Origin: Salsipaludibacter albus
GTDB taxonomy: Bacteria > Actinomycetota > Nitriliruptoria > Nitriliruptorales > Nitriliruptoraceae
DNA: 64,000 nt
Direction of reading: 5' to 3'
Assembly: GCF_019798055.1 (NCBI RefSeq)
Contig: NZ_JAHOPH010000011.1
Span: 62,001 to 126,000 of the forward strand
Numbering within the stretch: position 1 is the stretch's first letter; every line of letters begins with the position of its first letter. This document shows, piece by piece, positions 42,865 through 51,609 of this stretch. Below the pieces are notes generated by a model that saw only the letters and a program-made list of their open reading frames with translations, made no database searches and was not told where the DNA came from. The position numbers and the translations under genes are program-made.

Positions 42865-43499
42865 GGTGAGTCCCCGTCACGATCGGCCCCGTCGGCGTCC
42901 GTTCCCGTTGCGCCGGGACGCCCGGACGAATGCGGGTCACCCCGGTTGAGCCCGAACACGAGCGTCGCGTCGCGGCCGACCCCGTCGCCACTCGGTCCGG
43001 GGCCACGCAGGCTGCCCTCCAGCGTGAAGCCGGCCTTCTGCGCCACGCGGGCACTCGCGATGTTCTCTGCGTCGCAGAGCCACATCAGCCGGTCCCAGGG
43101 CCACGCGTCGGACAGGCCCCAGGCCACCACGCCCCGGAGCACGGTGGTCCCCACCCCCCGACCCGCGCGGTCGGCCGAGATCCACATCCCGATCTCTGCC
43201 ACGCGGGTCTCGATGCCGCCCCACCGTGGGTGGAAGCCCGAACCGCCCACGAGCTCGTCACCGTCCCAGATCGACAGCACGAAGTCCTCCCGCGCGAGGT
43301 ACCTGCCGGCGAACGACTGGGCCCGCGCCTCGCTCCGGGCGGGGGTGTCGTCGCCGGTCGACCAGGACATCCACGGTGCCAGGTGGGCGTGGGAGGCATT
43401 GGTCGTGGCGGCCAGGGCCGGGCCGTCGCCGCGTCTCCATGGACGGACGAGCAGGCCGTCGACGATGGTGTGGTCGGGTGCGACGAAGTCGTCGTCCAT
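42861..43499 (-). CDS. GNAT acetyltransferase, RimJ/RimL-like
   Basis: This 212-residue GNAT protein has the hallmark order LLVRPWRRGDGPALA, FVLSIWDGDELVGGSGFHPR, the acetyl-CoA loop DRAGRGVGTTVLRGVVAWG and SARVAQKAGFTLEGSLRGPGP, as in RimJ/RimL ribosomal-protein acetyltransferases and their many relatives. The substrate is unknown. The start is the ATG at 43499 with GGGAG upstream. The C-terminal 25 residues are a Gly/Asp-rich extension. It is followed by the thioesterase-like gene, overlapping by four bases. Confidence 0.86.
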   Translation of the reverse strand: MDDDFVAPDHTIVDGLLVRPWRRGDGPALAATTNASHAHLAPWMSWSTGDDTPARSEARAQSFAGRYLAREDFVLSIWDGDELVGGSGFHPRWGGIETRVAEIGMWISADRAGRGVGTTVLRGVVAWGLSDAWPWDRLMWLCDAENIASARVAQKAGFTLEGSLRGPGPSGDGVGRDATLVFGLNRGDPHSSGRPGATGTDADGADRDGDSP

Positions 43500-43531
43500 C
43501 GGGTGCTCCCGTCTCGCTGGTGTCGGGGGGG

Positions 43532-44341
43532 CTACTGGATCCCCTCGGCGACCAGGTGGGCCAGCGACTGCCACGGTGCGTCGTCGCCGGACACCTCGAA
43601 GGCCTCGGTCCCGGTCCGCGACCACAGCCACAGGTCCAGGTCGGCCGCGGGGGCCCCGACCGTGGTGGTGACGTCGGGGTCGAGCACGTCGGCGCGCGCC
43701 GCCACGACCGGTCGGTCGTAGTCGCGGCCACTGCGAGGGCTGGTCCCGACGAAGCGTCCCAGGCGGACGTGCCAGGACCGGTGCGTGTCCGTCGTGACCG
43801 CCTGGAGCGCCCGCTCCGACGGCACGAACTCGCCCCAGGGTGGGACCAGGCCGAACATCAGGTCCAGCGCCTCGTCGATGCCGTCACCGGCGACGTCGGG
43901 ATCGAGTTCGGGTTCCTCGCCGACCACCAGCTGGGCGTCGACCCGGTGGATCGTGATCTCGTGGGCCTGGCGCCGACGGACGAAGGCGCCGTCGCCAGCG
44001 TCGTTCCAGCTCCACACGGGCGTGTCGTCGTCCAGGTCGTCCAGCGCGCCGAGCAGTCGCTCGGTGGCTCGGGCCCCGACCGCCAACAGCCCGTCGTGGT
44101 CGGTGGGCCGGTCCGGCTTGGACGCCTGGGCGGGCCGGGGCGAGTCGAGCCGCTCCGCCGCGATCGTCGCCCAGAACCACTGGGTCTCGGCCACGTGCCA
44201 CAGCAGGTCGTCGACGTCCCAGTCGGGGCACGACGGCACCCGGGCACGGGGGTCGGCGGGACCGAGCAGCTCCCGGAAGCGCTCGCTCTCGCGGACGATC
44301 AGCGTCGCATGGTCGAGGGCTGGATGGTCGTCCGGTGGCAT
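43532..44341 (-). CDS. Maleylpyruvate isomerase-family (mycothiol-dependent, DinB-like) protein
   Basis: This 269-residue protein matches the MDMPI N-terminal family. It has CPDWDVDDLLWHVAETQWFW, with the first His ligand; the middle motif RRRQAHEITIHRVDAQL, with the His-x3-His pair that completes the metal site; and a C-terminal domain with the LDLWLWSRTG signature. Members bind a metal and use mycothiol as thiol cofactor in thiol transfers or isomerisations, though many are uncharacterised. It supports a mycothiol-producing actinobacterium. The start could be the ATG at 44341 or the GTG at 44344, which it directly follows. Confidence 0.84.
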   Translation of the reverse strand: MPPDDHPALDHATLIVRESERFRELLGPADPRARVPSCPDWDVDDLLWHVAETQWFWATIAAERLDSPRPAQASKPDRPTDHDGLLAVGARATERLLGALDDLDDDTPVWSWNDAGDGAFVRRRQAHEITIHRVDAQLVVGEEPELDPDVAGDGIDEALDLMFGLVPPWGEFVPSERALQAVTTDTHRSWHVRLGRFVGTSPRSGRDYDRPVVAARADVLDPDVTTTVGAPAADLDLWLWSRTGTEAFEVSGDDAPWQSLAHLVAEGIQ

Positions 44342-44365
44342 CACGGGATCCTGTCGCTCGGGGGC

Positions 44366-45478
44366 TCAGCCCCAGACGTCCTGCGCGACCGACACGGTCT
44401 GCTCCAGCTTGCGCCACTGGTCGTCGGGCTCGAGCTGGTTGCCGTGCGCGGTCGAGGAGAACCCGCACTGGTGGCTGAGGGCGAGCTGCTCGAGCGGGGC
44501 GTACGCGGCCGCCTCCTCGATGCGGCGCTTCACCTCGTCGGCGTCCTCCACCGCGGGGTGCTTGGAGCTCATGAGGCCGAGCACGACGACCTTGTCCGCG
44601 GGCAGGTGGCGCAACGGGGCGAAGTCGCCCGAACGCTCGTCGTCGTACTCCAGGAAGAAGCCGTCGACGGCCATCTCGTTGAGGAGGATCTCGGCGACCG
44701 GCTCGTAGCCGCCCTCGGACACCCACGCGCTCTGGAAGTTGCCTCGGCAGAGGTGGACCGTCGCGACCATGTCGTCCGGGCGTTCGGCGATCGCGTCGTT
44801 GACCAGCCGGCAGTACAGCCTGGTGAGCTCGTCCGGGTCGTCCCCACGCTCGGCCGTGCTGGCGCGCACCGCGGGGTCGCACAGGTAGGCGAGGTTGGTG
44901 TCGTCGAGCTGCAGGTAGGTGCAGCCGCGGTCGGCGAGGTCGGCCACCTCCTCCCGGTAGGCCGCGGCCAGGTCGGTGAAGAACTCCTCGAGGTCGGGGT
45001 AGACGTCGGTGCTGATCGCGTCGCGGCCACCGCGGAAGTGCAGCATCGACGGCGCCGGGATGGACACCTTCGGCGTCTCGTCGACCCGTGACGCGAGGTA
45101 GTCGAAGTCGTCGCCCTGGATCGCGTGGGTGTGGCCGATCCGGTCGGTCACGGTCATCTTCGGTGGCGAGAACGACACCTCGGTCCCGTCGTCACGCCGG
45201 AACCGTGCGAGGAAGTCACCCTCGCTCACCGTGACGCCGTCGAGCTGTTCGAGGAAGTCGAGGTGGAACATGAACCGGCGGAACTCGCCGTCGGTGATCC
45301 CCCGCAGGCCGACGTCCTGCTGGCGGCGGACGACGTCGGCGATGGCCTCGTCCTCGATCTCGCGGAGCGCGGCCGCGTCGATCTCGCCGTCGCCCCGCCG
45401 CTGGCGCGCGGCCATCACCGCCGTAGGCCGCAGGAAGCTGCCGACGTGGTCGGCACGGAAGGGAGGTCGGTCGTCCAT
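44366..45478 (-). CDS. MetE C-terminal domain-like methyltransferase (cobalamin-independent methionine synthase family)
   Basis: This 370-residue protein corresponds to the C-terminal (zinc) domain of MetE without the N-terminal half. It opens FRADHVGSFLRP. The zinc ligands read as His and Cys in ATVHLCRGNF, Glu in FFLEYDDERSG, and Cys in LALSHQCGFSS. Such short MetE-like proteins transfer methyl groups to or from thiols, or act in S-methyl compound turnover; they are not necessarily methionine synthases. The ATG at 45478 is preceded by CGGAG, and a minus-strand -10 (TATCGT at 45514-45509) fits. It lies 24 bp upstream of the MDMPI gene. Confidence 0.86.
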   Translation of the reverse strand: MDDRPPFRADHVGSFLRPTAVMAARQRRGDGEIDAAALREIEDEAIADVVRRQQDVGLRGITDGEFRRFMFHLDFLEQLDGVTVSEGDFLARFRRDDGTEVSFSPPKMTVTDRIGHTHAIQGDDFDYLASRVDETPKVSIPAPSMLHFRGGRDAISTDVYPDLEEFFTDLAAAYREEVADLADRGCTYLQLDDTNLAYLCDPAVRASTAERGDDPDELTRLYCRLVNDAIAERPDDMVATVHLCRGNFQSAWVSEGGYEPVAEILLNEMAVDGFFLEYDDERSGDFAPLRHLPADKVVVLGLMSSKHPAVEDADEVKRRIEEAAAYAPLEQLALSHQCGFSSTAHGNQLEPDDQWRKLEQTVSVAQDVWG

Positions 45479-45524
45479 GGCGTCGCTCCGGGGATCGGTC
45501 GACTGGCCACGATAGGCCGCTCGG

Positions 45525-45754
45525 GTGGGACCGTCAGGAGGCCGATCGGTCGGGCGGGGGAGACGCAGGGTCAGGGAGCTGGGACGCCGGCTGGTCGAGC
45601 ACCTGCTGGCCGTGTTGGCCGAGCGGGACGTCACGTCCACCTGGGCGTCGCACTCGACAACACGGCGGCCCGTGGCTTCTCCGAGCGGCTGGGGTTCACC
45701 GTGCTGCGTGAGCAGCCGGACGCACTGGTGCTGGGCCGGGCCACGAGGGCGTGA
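45525..45754 (+). pseudogene. Frameshifted GNAT acetyltransferase C-terminal remnant
   Basis: The region encodes the end of an acetyltransferase split over two frames. One frame gives GRRLVEHLLAVLAERDV, typical of the GNAT acetyl-CoA helix. The next frame continues VHLGVALDNTAARGFSERLG and FTVLREQPDALVLG, the usual motif B. The switch occurs at a tandem duplication of ACGTC (45628-45637); removing five bases would restore DVHLGVAL in one frame. No N-terminal half is present upstream, where the MetE-like gene promoter is. This is therefore a decaying fragment. It fills most of the gap between 45479 and 45773. Confidence 0.75.
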
Positions 45755-45773
45755 TGCCGGCGGGCACGCGGTG

Positions 45774-46538
45774 TCAGAGTCGCTCGCGCAGCCAGGCGAG
45801 GTCGGCGACGTGGTCCGCCACGTCCCCCGGCGTCTCCAGCACGACGTCGGCGTCGGCCATCCGGACGACCTCGACCAGGGCCTCGGGATCGACCTGTCCG
45901 GCGCCGAGGTTGGCGTGGCGGTCCCGCCCCGAGTCAGCCTCGTCGCGGCTGTCGTTGGCGTGCACCAGGTCGATCCGGCCGACCCCGTCGAGCAGGCGGC
46001 GGGTCCCCTCCACCAGGTCGTCGCCACCGGCCCACAGGTGACAGGTGTCCAGGCACAGCCCGTGCGGGGTGTCGGTGCCGTCGAGCGCCTCGAACAGCGC
46101 GAGCATCCGGTCCACCCGACGGGCCATGGCGTTGGTGCCCCCGGCGGTGTTCTCGACCAGGATCGGGACCGTGGTCTCGAGCCGGTCCAGGGTCGTGCGC
46201 CAGTTGCCGTAGCCGGTCGCCGGGTCGTCGTCGTCGCTCACGTGGCCGCCGTGGACGATCACGCCCGCCGCGTCGATCGCCTCGGCCGCACGGACGGTCT
46301 GTTCGAGGTTCGAGCGGCTGGGGTGGCGGATCCGGTTGACACCCGTCGCCACGTTGATGAGGTAGGGCGCGTGGACGTAGACGGGCAGGTCGCTGGCGAC
46401 GAGTTGGGCCGTGTCGTCGCGGTCGGGCGGCGGGTCGTAGGACTGTGGGGCGGTCAGGAACACCTGCACCAGGTCGGCCCCGCGAGCCGCCGCGGCGCCG
46501 AGCGGATCCGTGCCGGGGACGTGGACGCCGATGCGCAC
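45774..46538 (-). CDS. nfo: Endonuclease IV-like AP endonuclease (TIM barrel)
   Basis: This family-2 AP endonuclease TIM barrel has 254 residues. The zinc-binding motifs appear as YVHAPYLINVAT, VIVHGGHVSDD, ILVENTAGG, GLCLDTCHLWAGG, LVHANDSRDEADSG and DVVLETPG. Endonuclease IV nicks DNA at abasic sites in base-excision repair, complementing Nth at 9563. The protein is slightly shorter than E. coli Nfo (about 285 residues), which is common in actinobacteria. A sugar-isomerase-like function for this fold cannot be excluded, but the HANDSR and LETPG motifs favour the nuclease. It follows the sugar kinase gene on the same strand, 75 bp away. Confidence 0.85.
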   Translation of the reverse strand: MRIGVHVPGTDPLGAAAARGADLVQVFLTAPQSYDPPPDRDDTAQLVASDLPVYVHAPYLINVATGVNRIRHPSRSNLEQTVRAAEAIDAAGVIVHGGHVSDDDDPATGYGNWRTTLDRLETTVPILVENTAGGTNAMARRVDRMLALFEALDGTDTPHGLCLDTCHLWAGGDDLVEGTRRLLDGVGRIDLVHANDSRDEADSGRDRHANLGAGQVDPEALVEVVRMADADVVLETPGDVADHVADLAWLRERL

Positions 46539-46613
46539 GATGCGCTCCTGGGGTGTCGGGGGGGAATGTCGGGGTCGGGTCGTCGGCGACGGTACCGAAG
46601 GGCTCCTCGCCGG

Positions 46614-48134
46614 CTACCCACCCTCCGGGGTCGGCCCCGCACCGGCCGACACGAGTGCGTCCAGCAGGGCCGCGCGCCGTCGACGGACCGCCCGCAGTGC
46701 CGCGACCCGTTCCGGGTCGGGGTAGACCGTCACGGGGTCCTCGGCCGGCGCCAGCGCCGCACGTGCCGGCCCGGGGCCGTCCGCCCGCCCCAGGGCCATC
46801 CATCCCAGGGCCGCCGCCCCCAGGGCCGTCCCGCCGGCCGCCCCGACGAGCGTGACCGGCCGGTCCAGCGCGTCGGCCAGCGAGGTCTGCCACAGCGGGG
46901 ACTGCAGGGCACCCCCCGTGGCGCGCACCTCCCGGACGTGGGTGACCTGCTCCAGCCGGTCGACCACGTCGGCGAGGTGGAGCGTCACCCCCTCCACGGC
47001 GGCGCGCACCAGGTGGCGCCGGTCGTGGTGGGTGCGCACGCCCAGCCAGGTGCCTGCCAGGTCGGGGTCGAGGTGGGGCGCCCGGGGCGGGAGCAGGTGG
47101 GGCAGTGCCACGACCCCGGCGCTGCCCGCCGGCACCTCGGCCGCCTCCGCCAGCACCCGTGCCGTCCGAGGCCGATCCGCCGAGTCGCCGAGCTCCGGCG
47201 CCAGTGCCTCGGCTGCCCAGTCGGCGACCAGTCCGCCGGTGCTGGCGGCACCGCCGACCACGTGGAGCCCGTCGACGAGCAGGTAGTCGAACAGGCCCGG
47301 GTCGAGCGTTGGCGGCGATCCGGGCAGGACCACCCGGGCGGCCCCGCTGGTCCCGAGGGACACGCCGACCACGCCCGGTCCGATCGCCCCCACGCCGAGG
47401 TTGCCCAGGGGTCCGTCGGCCGCGCCGACGACCACCTCGACGCCGGCGGGCAGGCCCGTGGCGGCCGCGACCTCGTCGCCCAGGTCCAGGCGCGTGTCCA
47501 CCGGCACGATCCTCGGGAGGCAGTCCACCGAGGATCCGGCCAGTCCGGCGGCGTCCGGGTGCCACTGGCCGCTGGTGAGCTCCAGCAGGCCGGTGCCGGA
47601 CGCCGAGGACGGCTCCGTCACCAGCTCGCCCGTCAACGTGAGCAGGACCCAGTCCTTCAGGCCGATCCACCACCGGACGCGGTCGGCCGTGTCGGGCTCC
47701 TCGCGGGTGAACCAGCGCAGCGTGGCGACCGGGGCCATCGGGTGCATCGGCGTCCCGGTGGCCCCGTGGAGGTCCGGGTGTTCACGCAGCAGCCAGCGCG
47801 CGTCCTCGAGGGCACGTCCGTCCGCCCAGGTCACCAGGGGCGTGACGGGCCGGCGGTCGGCGTCCAGGCCCAGCAGCCCGTGCATCGCGGCACTGACCGC
47901 GATGGCCCGCACCGCCGCGCCGTCCAGGGTCGCCACGAGGTCGGCCAGCGTCCCGACGACCGCCTCGGCGACCGTCCGGGGATCCTGCTCCCGGCGGTCG
48001 GGCGCGGGGGAGCGCAGGGGGTAGTCGCGGCTGGCGAGCCGCGACCAGCCGCCGGGGGCGAAGGCCACGGCCTTGGTCGCCGAGGTCCCCACGTCCAGGC
48101 CGACCACGACCTCGTCCGGGACGGCGTCGGACAT
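46614..48134 (-). CDS. FGGY-family carbohydrate kinase, gluconokinase/xylulokinase-like
   Basis: This 506-residue sugar kinase has the phosphate-1 loop GLDVGTSATKAVAF, the substrate segment MHGLLGLDADRRPVTPLVTW typical of FGGY gluconokinases, the phosphate-2 motif GVSLGTSGAARVV and the adenosine motif RATGGALQSPLWQ. Gluconokinase makes 6-phosphogluconate; xylulokinase or another pentose specificity cannot be excluded. The ATG at 48134 has GGAGG eight bases upstream. It is divergent from the SulP-type transporter gene. No dedicated sugar transporter or isomerase is adjacent, so the substrate stays open. Confidence 0.84.
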   Translation of the reverse strand: MSDAVPDEVVVGLDVGTSATKAVAFAPGGWSRLASRDYPLRSPAPDRREQDPRTVAEAVVGTLADLVATLDGAAVRAIAVSAAMHGLLGLDADRRPVTPLVTWADGRALEDARWLLREHPDLHGATGTPMHPMAPVATLRWFTREEPDTADRVRWWIGLKDWVLLTLTGELVTEPSSASGTGLLELTSGQWHPDAAGLAGSSVDCLPRIVPVDTRLDLGDEVAAATGLPAGVEVVVGAADGPLGNLGVGAIGPGVVGVSLGTSGAARVVLPGSPPTLDPGLFDYLLVDGLHVVGGAASTGGLVADWAAEALAPELGDSADRPRTARVLAEAAEVPAGSAGVVALPHLLPPRAPHLDPDLAGTWLGVRTHHDRRHLVRAAVEGVTLHLADVVDRLEQVTHVREVRATGGALQSPLWQTSLADALDRPVTLVGAAGGTALGAAALGWMALGRADGPGPARAALAPAEDPVTVYPDPERVAALRAVRRRRAALLDALVSAGAGPTPEGG

Positions 48135-48313
48135 GCAGGCCTCCGGGATCGACGAGTGGACGTCACGACGGATCGCGCGCCGGTCGGGGGTGCCGGCCGC
48201 CGAGTGCAAGGATGCCCGACCGCCGGGGGAGCGGGCGGCCGTCGTCCCCGCCGTCCGTCGGGTCGCGGTGCATGGCAGTGGTGCTCGTGCGTGGACGCTG
48301 CACGGGGGTGGAC

Positions 48314-48319
48314 TATCGT
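48314..48319 (+). promoter_or_regulatory. Probable -10 of the SulP-STAS-cNMP gene
   Basis: TATCGT lies 44 bp upstream of the ATG at 48363, with GAGGTG at 48352-48357 as ribosome site. No clear -35 is visible. The 228-bp gap to the divergent kinase gene (48135-48362) shows nothing else that I can define. Confidence 0.4.
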
Positions 48320-48362
48320 CATCGCGGGTGACTCGACACGACGCGAGACCCGAGGTGACACG

Positions 48363-50480
48363 ATGGCCGTCCGGGTGCGCGACGTGGCCCGCCAGCTCGC
48401 AGCGGGGGTGGTCGTGGCCGTCGTCGGCATCTCGCTCGCCCTGTCGCTCGCGGCCCTGGTGTTCCGTGGTCCACTGGCGGGCGATCTCGCCACGGGGGCG
48501 GGCTGGGCGCTGGTCGGGATGGTCACGATCGGGATCGTCGTCGGGCTGGGCAGCTCGGTGCGTGGGATGGTCGCCGGCCCCCAGGACGTCCCGAACGTGG
48601 TCCTGGCCGCGGTGGCCGCCGACCTGGTCGCCGACCTCGCGACGGACCCGCTGCCGACCCTGGCCGCCTTCGTGGTCGTCTCCTCGGTGGTGACCGGGCT
48701 GGCGCTGGTCGTCGGTGGTCGACGGCGGCTCGGCGGGCTGGTGAGGTTCGTGCCGTATCCCGTGGTCGCGGGGTTCCTGGGTGGCACGGCCGTCGTCCTG
48801 TGCCTGGCGGGCGGGTCGATCCTGCTGGGATCGGGACCGACGGACGAACCCTGGCTGCGCCTGCTGCCCGGCATCGCCCTGGCCGTCGCACTGGCCTGGT
48901 TCGGCCGACGCGGCGCCCGGGCCGCCGTGCCGGCCCTGCTGGTCGTCGTTGGGGTGGTCGTCTACCACGCCGGGGCCCTGCTGGCCGGGGTGGACGGTGC
49001 CACCGCGTCTGCCCGGGGCCTGGTGCTCGGGCCGTTCCCCTCGGGGCCGCTGTTCGATCCGGGCGTGCTGGGCGAGCTCGGCCGTGCCGACTGGGGCGCG
49101 GTCGCGGGCCAGGTGCCCGCCATGCTCGCCCTGACCCTGTTGCTGGCGCTGGGCATGCTGCTCAACCTCGGGGCCCTCGAGCTCGAGCTCGACCGGGACG
49201 TCGACGCCGACCGCGAACTGGTGGCGACGGGTGTCGGGCTGCTGGCCGCCGCGCCCTTCGCTGGCCTGCCGGGGTTCATCCAGCTCGGCCCCACGATGAT
49301 GGGACGGCGGATCGGTGGGGGGAGCCGGGTCCCGGTCCTGGTGGGGGCGCTCCTGGCCGGGGTCGTGCTGCTGCTCGGTGCCGACGTGCTCGCACTCGTG
49401 CCGACCCTGCTCACCGGCGCACTCCTGCTGACGATCGGGATCGACTTCGCCCTGACCTGGCTGTGGGACGTGCGCCACCGGGTCGGCCCCGTCGAGCACG
49501 TCGTGATCCTGTCGATCGTCGTGGTGGTGGCGACGGTCGGGTTCCTGGAGGGCGTCGGGTTCGGCCTGCTGGCCGCGACGGTCATGTACGTGGTGCGCTC
49601 GAGTCGCGTCGGTGCGGTCCGGTCCCGGTCGACCCTGGGCGAGCGCCGCAGCCACGTCCAACGCGCCGCGGCCGACGAGGCCGTGCTCGACCGGGTCGGT
49701 CGCCGGGCCTCGATCGTCGAGCTCCAGGGGTTCGTGTTCTTCGGCACGGCCGACCAGGTCGTCGCGACGGTGGTCGACGGGCTCGACGCCGACCCCGAGG
49801 TCGAGTTCCTCGTCGTCGATCTCGCCCGGGTGACCGGCGTGGACTCGTCCGCGCTGGCCTCGTTCCACCGCCTCGCCCGCCATGCGGGCGCCCACGGCGT
49901 CGAGGTCGTGGTCAGCGGCTGCTCGCCGGCCGTCCTTGCGGTCCTGGCGCCGGTGCTGGCCGAGGGGGTGCTGACGACCGCGACCGACCTGGACCATGCC
50001 GTGGAGGCCGGCGAGGAGCGGCTGCTCGCCGGGGCGGCGGCGGACCACCCGGCCACCGACCCGGCCACCGACCCGGCCACGGCCCCCGGCGCGGACATGC
50101 CGCTGGCGCTGCGGGACGTCGTGCCCACGAGCCTCCCGGCCGGGCACGTGGTCGTGTCGGTGGGCGACCGCGACGTCGGCCTCTACCTGCTCACGGCCGG
50201 ACGGGCGACGGTGACCGACACCGCCTCCCGGGACCGCCCACGTCACGCCCTGTTGCTGCCGGGCACGGTGATCGGCGAGCTCAGCCTCCTGTCCGGCCGT
50301 CCCGCCAACGCCACCGTGGTGTGCGAGACCGACTGCGAGGTCCGCCACCTCACGACCGCAGAGGTGACCGAGCTGGTCCAGCGCGATCCGCGCCGTGCCC
50401 TCGACCTCCACCAGTTCATCGCCCGGCGGCTGGCCGGCAAGCTCGCCGCCGCCGATCGCACGATCGCGTCGCTTCGCTGA
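48363..50480 (+). CDS. SulP-type anion transporter with STAS and cyclic-nucleotide-binding-like domains
   Basis: This 705-residue fusion has a membrane part of about 10-12 spans (residues 10-420) with the SulP-like FVPYPVVAGFLGGTAVVL, a STAS domain at about 449-536 (SIVELQGFVFFGTADQV, VDLARVTGVDSSALASF), a linker with tandem ATDP repeats, and a cNMP/CRP-like jelly roll at 590-673. SulP proteins exchange sulfate, bicarbonate or other anions. The phosphate cassette of the last domain reads GELSLLSGRPANATV: Glu639 is kept, but the Arg that normally precedes S/A-A-T is Ala648, so cAMP binding is doubtful. ATG at 48363 with GAGGTG upstream. It is followed after about 100 bp by an epimerase-like gene. 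Confidence 0.86.
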   Translation: MAVRVRDVARQLAAGVVVAVVGISLALSLAALVFRGPLAGDLATGAGWALVGMVTIGIVVGLGSSVRGMVAGPQDVPNVVLAAVAADLVADLATDPLPTLAAFVVVSSVVTGLALVVGGRRRLGGLVRFVPYPVVAGFLGGTAVVLCLAGGSILLGSGPTDEPWLRLLPGIALAVALAWFGRRGARAAVPALLVVVGVVVYHAGALLAGVDGATASARGLVLGPFPSGPLFDPGVLGELGRADWGAVAGQVPAMLALTLLLALGMLLNLGALELELDRDVDADRELVATGVGLLAAAPFAGLPGFIQLGPTMMGRRIGGGSRVPVLVGALLAGVVLLLGADVLALVPTLLTGALLLTIGIDFALTWLWDVRHRVGPVEHVVILSIVVVVATVGFLEGVGFGLLAATVMYVVRSSRVGAVRSRSTLGERRSHVQRAAADEAVLDRVGRRASIVELQGFVFFGTADQVVATVVDGLDADPEVEFLVVDLARVTGVDSSALASFHRLARHAGAHGVEVVVSGCSPAVLAVLAPVLAEGVLTTATDLDHAVEAGEERLLAGAAADHPATDPATDPATAPGADMPLALRDVVPTSLPAGHVVVSVGDRDVGLYLLTAGRATVTDTASRDRPRHALLLPGTVIGELSLLSGRPANATVVCETDCEVRHLTTAEVTELVQRDPRRALDLHQFIARRLAGKLAAADRTIASLR

Positions 50481-50577
50481 GCCCGTCCGAGCGGATCCGC
50501 GTCGGGCTGGCCGAGCCGGTCGCGATCGGGCAGGCTGGGTGCCGCGACGCCCGACGACCGACGACCGAGGGGCAGAC

Positions 50578-51576
50578 GTGCGGATCCTGGTGTTGGGGGG
50601 GAGCCTGTTCCTGAGCCACGAGATCGCGGCCGAGGCGGCCCGGCGCGGCCATGACGTGGTCGGTGCGTGTCGTGGCAGCGACCCCCTGCCCGACGGCGTG
50701 GAGCACGTCGTGCTGGACCGGGCCGATCCGGACTGGTCGTCACTGGACGGGTCGTGGGACGCCGTGGTCGAGACCCAGGAGTCGCCGGCCTGGGTCGCCG
50801 CCGCCCTGGACGCGCTCGCCGACCGGACCGGGCACTGGACCTACGTCTCGTCGATCAGCGTCTACGCCGACGATGCGACCCCGGGAGGGACCCCCGACAC
50901 CCTGCCACTGCGGGAGCCCGTGACCACCGAGTCCGATTCGATGGAGCCCGAGGTGTACGGGGGCCACAAGGTGGCCTGCGAACGGCTGGTCGTGGACGCC
51001 ACCGACCGGTCCCTGGTGGTGCGGCCCGGGTTGATCGTGGGGCCGGGCGACCCGACCGGCCGGTTCACCTACTGGCCCGTCCGGCTGGCGGACTCCCGGG
51101 CCGGCGACGACGTCCTGGCCCCGGGGGACCCGGCCGACCCGATGCAGGTCATCGACGTGCGCGACCTCGCCGCGTGGCAGGTCGACGCCATCGAGTCCGG
51201 GCTGACCGGAACGTACGACCTGGTCGGGCCACGCACGACGATGGGGGAACTGCTGGGCCAGGTCGCTGCCGGGGTCGGGTCGGACGTGTCCTTCACGTGG
51301 GTGTCGGGCGACGACCTCGACCAGCACGAGGTCGCGCCGTGGATGGGCGAGCGTGCGGTGCCGCTGTGGCTGCCCCAGCCGGAGTACGCCGGGATGGTCG
51401 CGCACGAGGACGCACCCGCCCGGGCGGTGGGCCTGCTCACCCGGTCGATCGCCCAGACGTCGGCCGACACCCTGGCCTGGGTCCACGCCGCTGGCGAGGC
51501 CGGTCGGGAGGTCGGGCGGACCGGGTTGTCCCGCGAGGCCGAGCGTGCCGTGCTGGAATCGGTCACCGACGCGTGA
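50578..51576 (+). CDS. NAD-dependent epimerase/dehydratase-family protein
   Basis: This 332-residue extended-SDR-like protein has the Rossmann opening MRILVLGGSLFLSHEIAAEA, where the glycine motif is GGSLFLS rather than TGxxGxxG. The strand WTYVSSISVYAD leads to the catalytic YGGHK (Tyr-x3-Lys), then SLVVRPGLIVGPGDPTGRFTYWP. Such proteins resemble actinobacterial reductases and chloroplast RNA-binding-like (CSP41-type) SDRs; the reaction is unknown. The GTG at 50578 is preceded by GAGGGG. It converges on the M13 peptidase gene with 33 bp between their ends. Confidence 0.83.
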   Translation: MRILVLGGSLFLSHEIAAEAARRGHDVVGACRGSDPLPDGVEHVVLDRADPDWSSLDGSWDAVVETQESPAWVAAALDALADRTGHWTYVSSISVYADDATPGGTPDTLPLREPVTTESDSMEPEVYGGHKVACERLVVDATDRSLVVRPGLIVGPGDPTGRFTYWPVRLADSRAGDDVLAPGDPADPMQVIDVRDLAAWQVDAIESGLTGTYDLVGPRTTMGELLGQVAAGVGSDVSFTWVSGDDLDQHEVAPWMGERAVPLWLPQPEYAGMVAHEDAPARAVGLLTRSIAQTSADTLAWVHAAGEAGREVGRTGLSREAERAVLESVTDA

Positions 51577-51609
51577 CCCACCGCCGGGACCGACGGGGCG
51601 TCGTCGCCG

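Noticed and set aside
46614-50411. A 1265-codon minus-strand frame that would extend the sugar kinase upstream
   Set aside because: Family length and the GGAGG before the ATG at 48134 place the start there; the extra residues are antisense to the transporter gene.
45525-50480. A single 1651-codon plus-strand frame joining the acetyltransferase remnant to the SulP-type gene
   Set aside because: The stretch between the remnant and 48363 runs antisense to the clearly coding AP endonuclease and sugar kinase genes. The true SulP start at 48363 has its own ribosome site and promoter.
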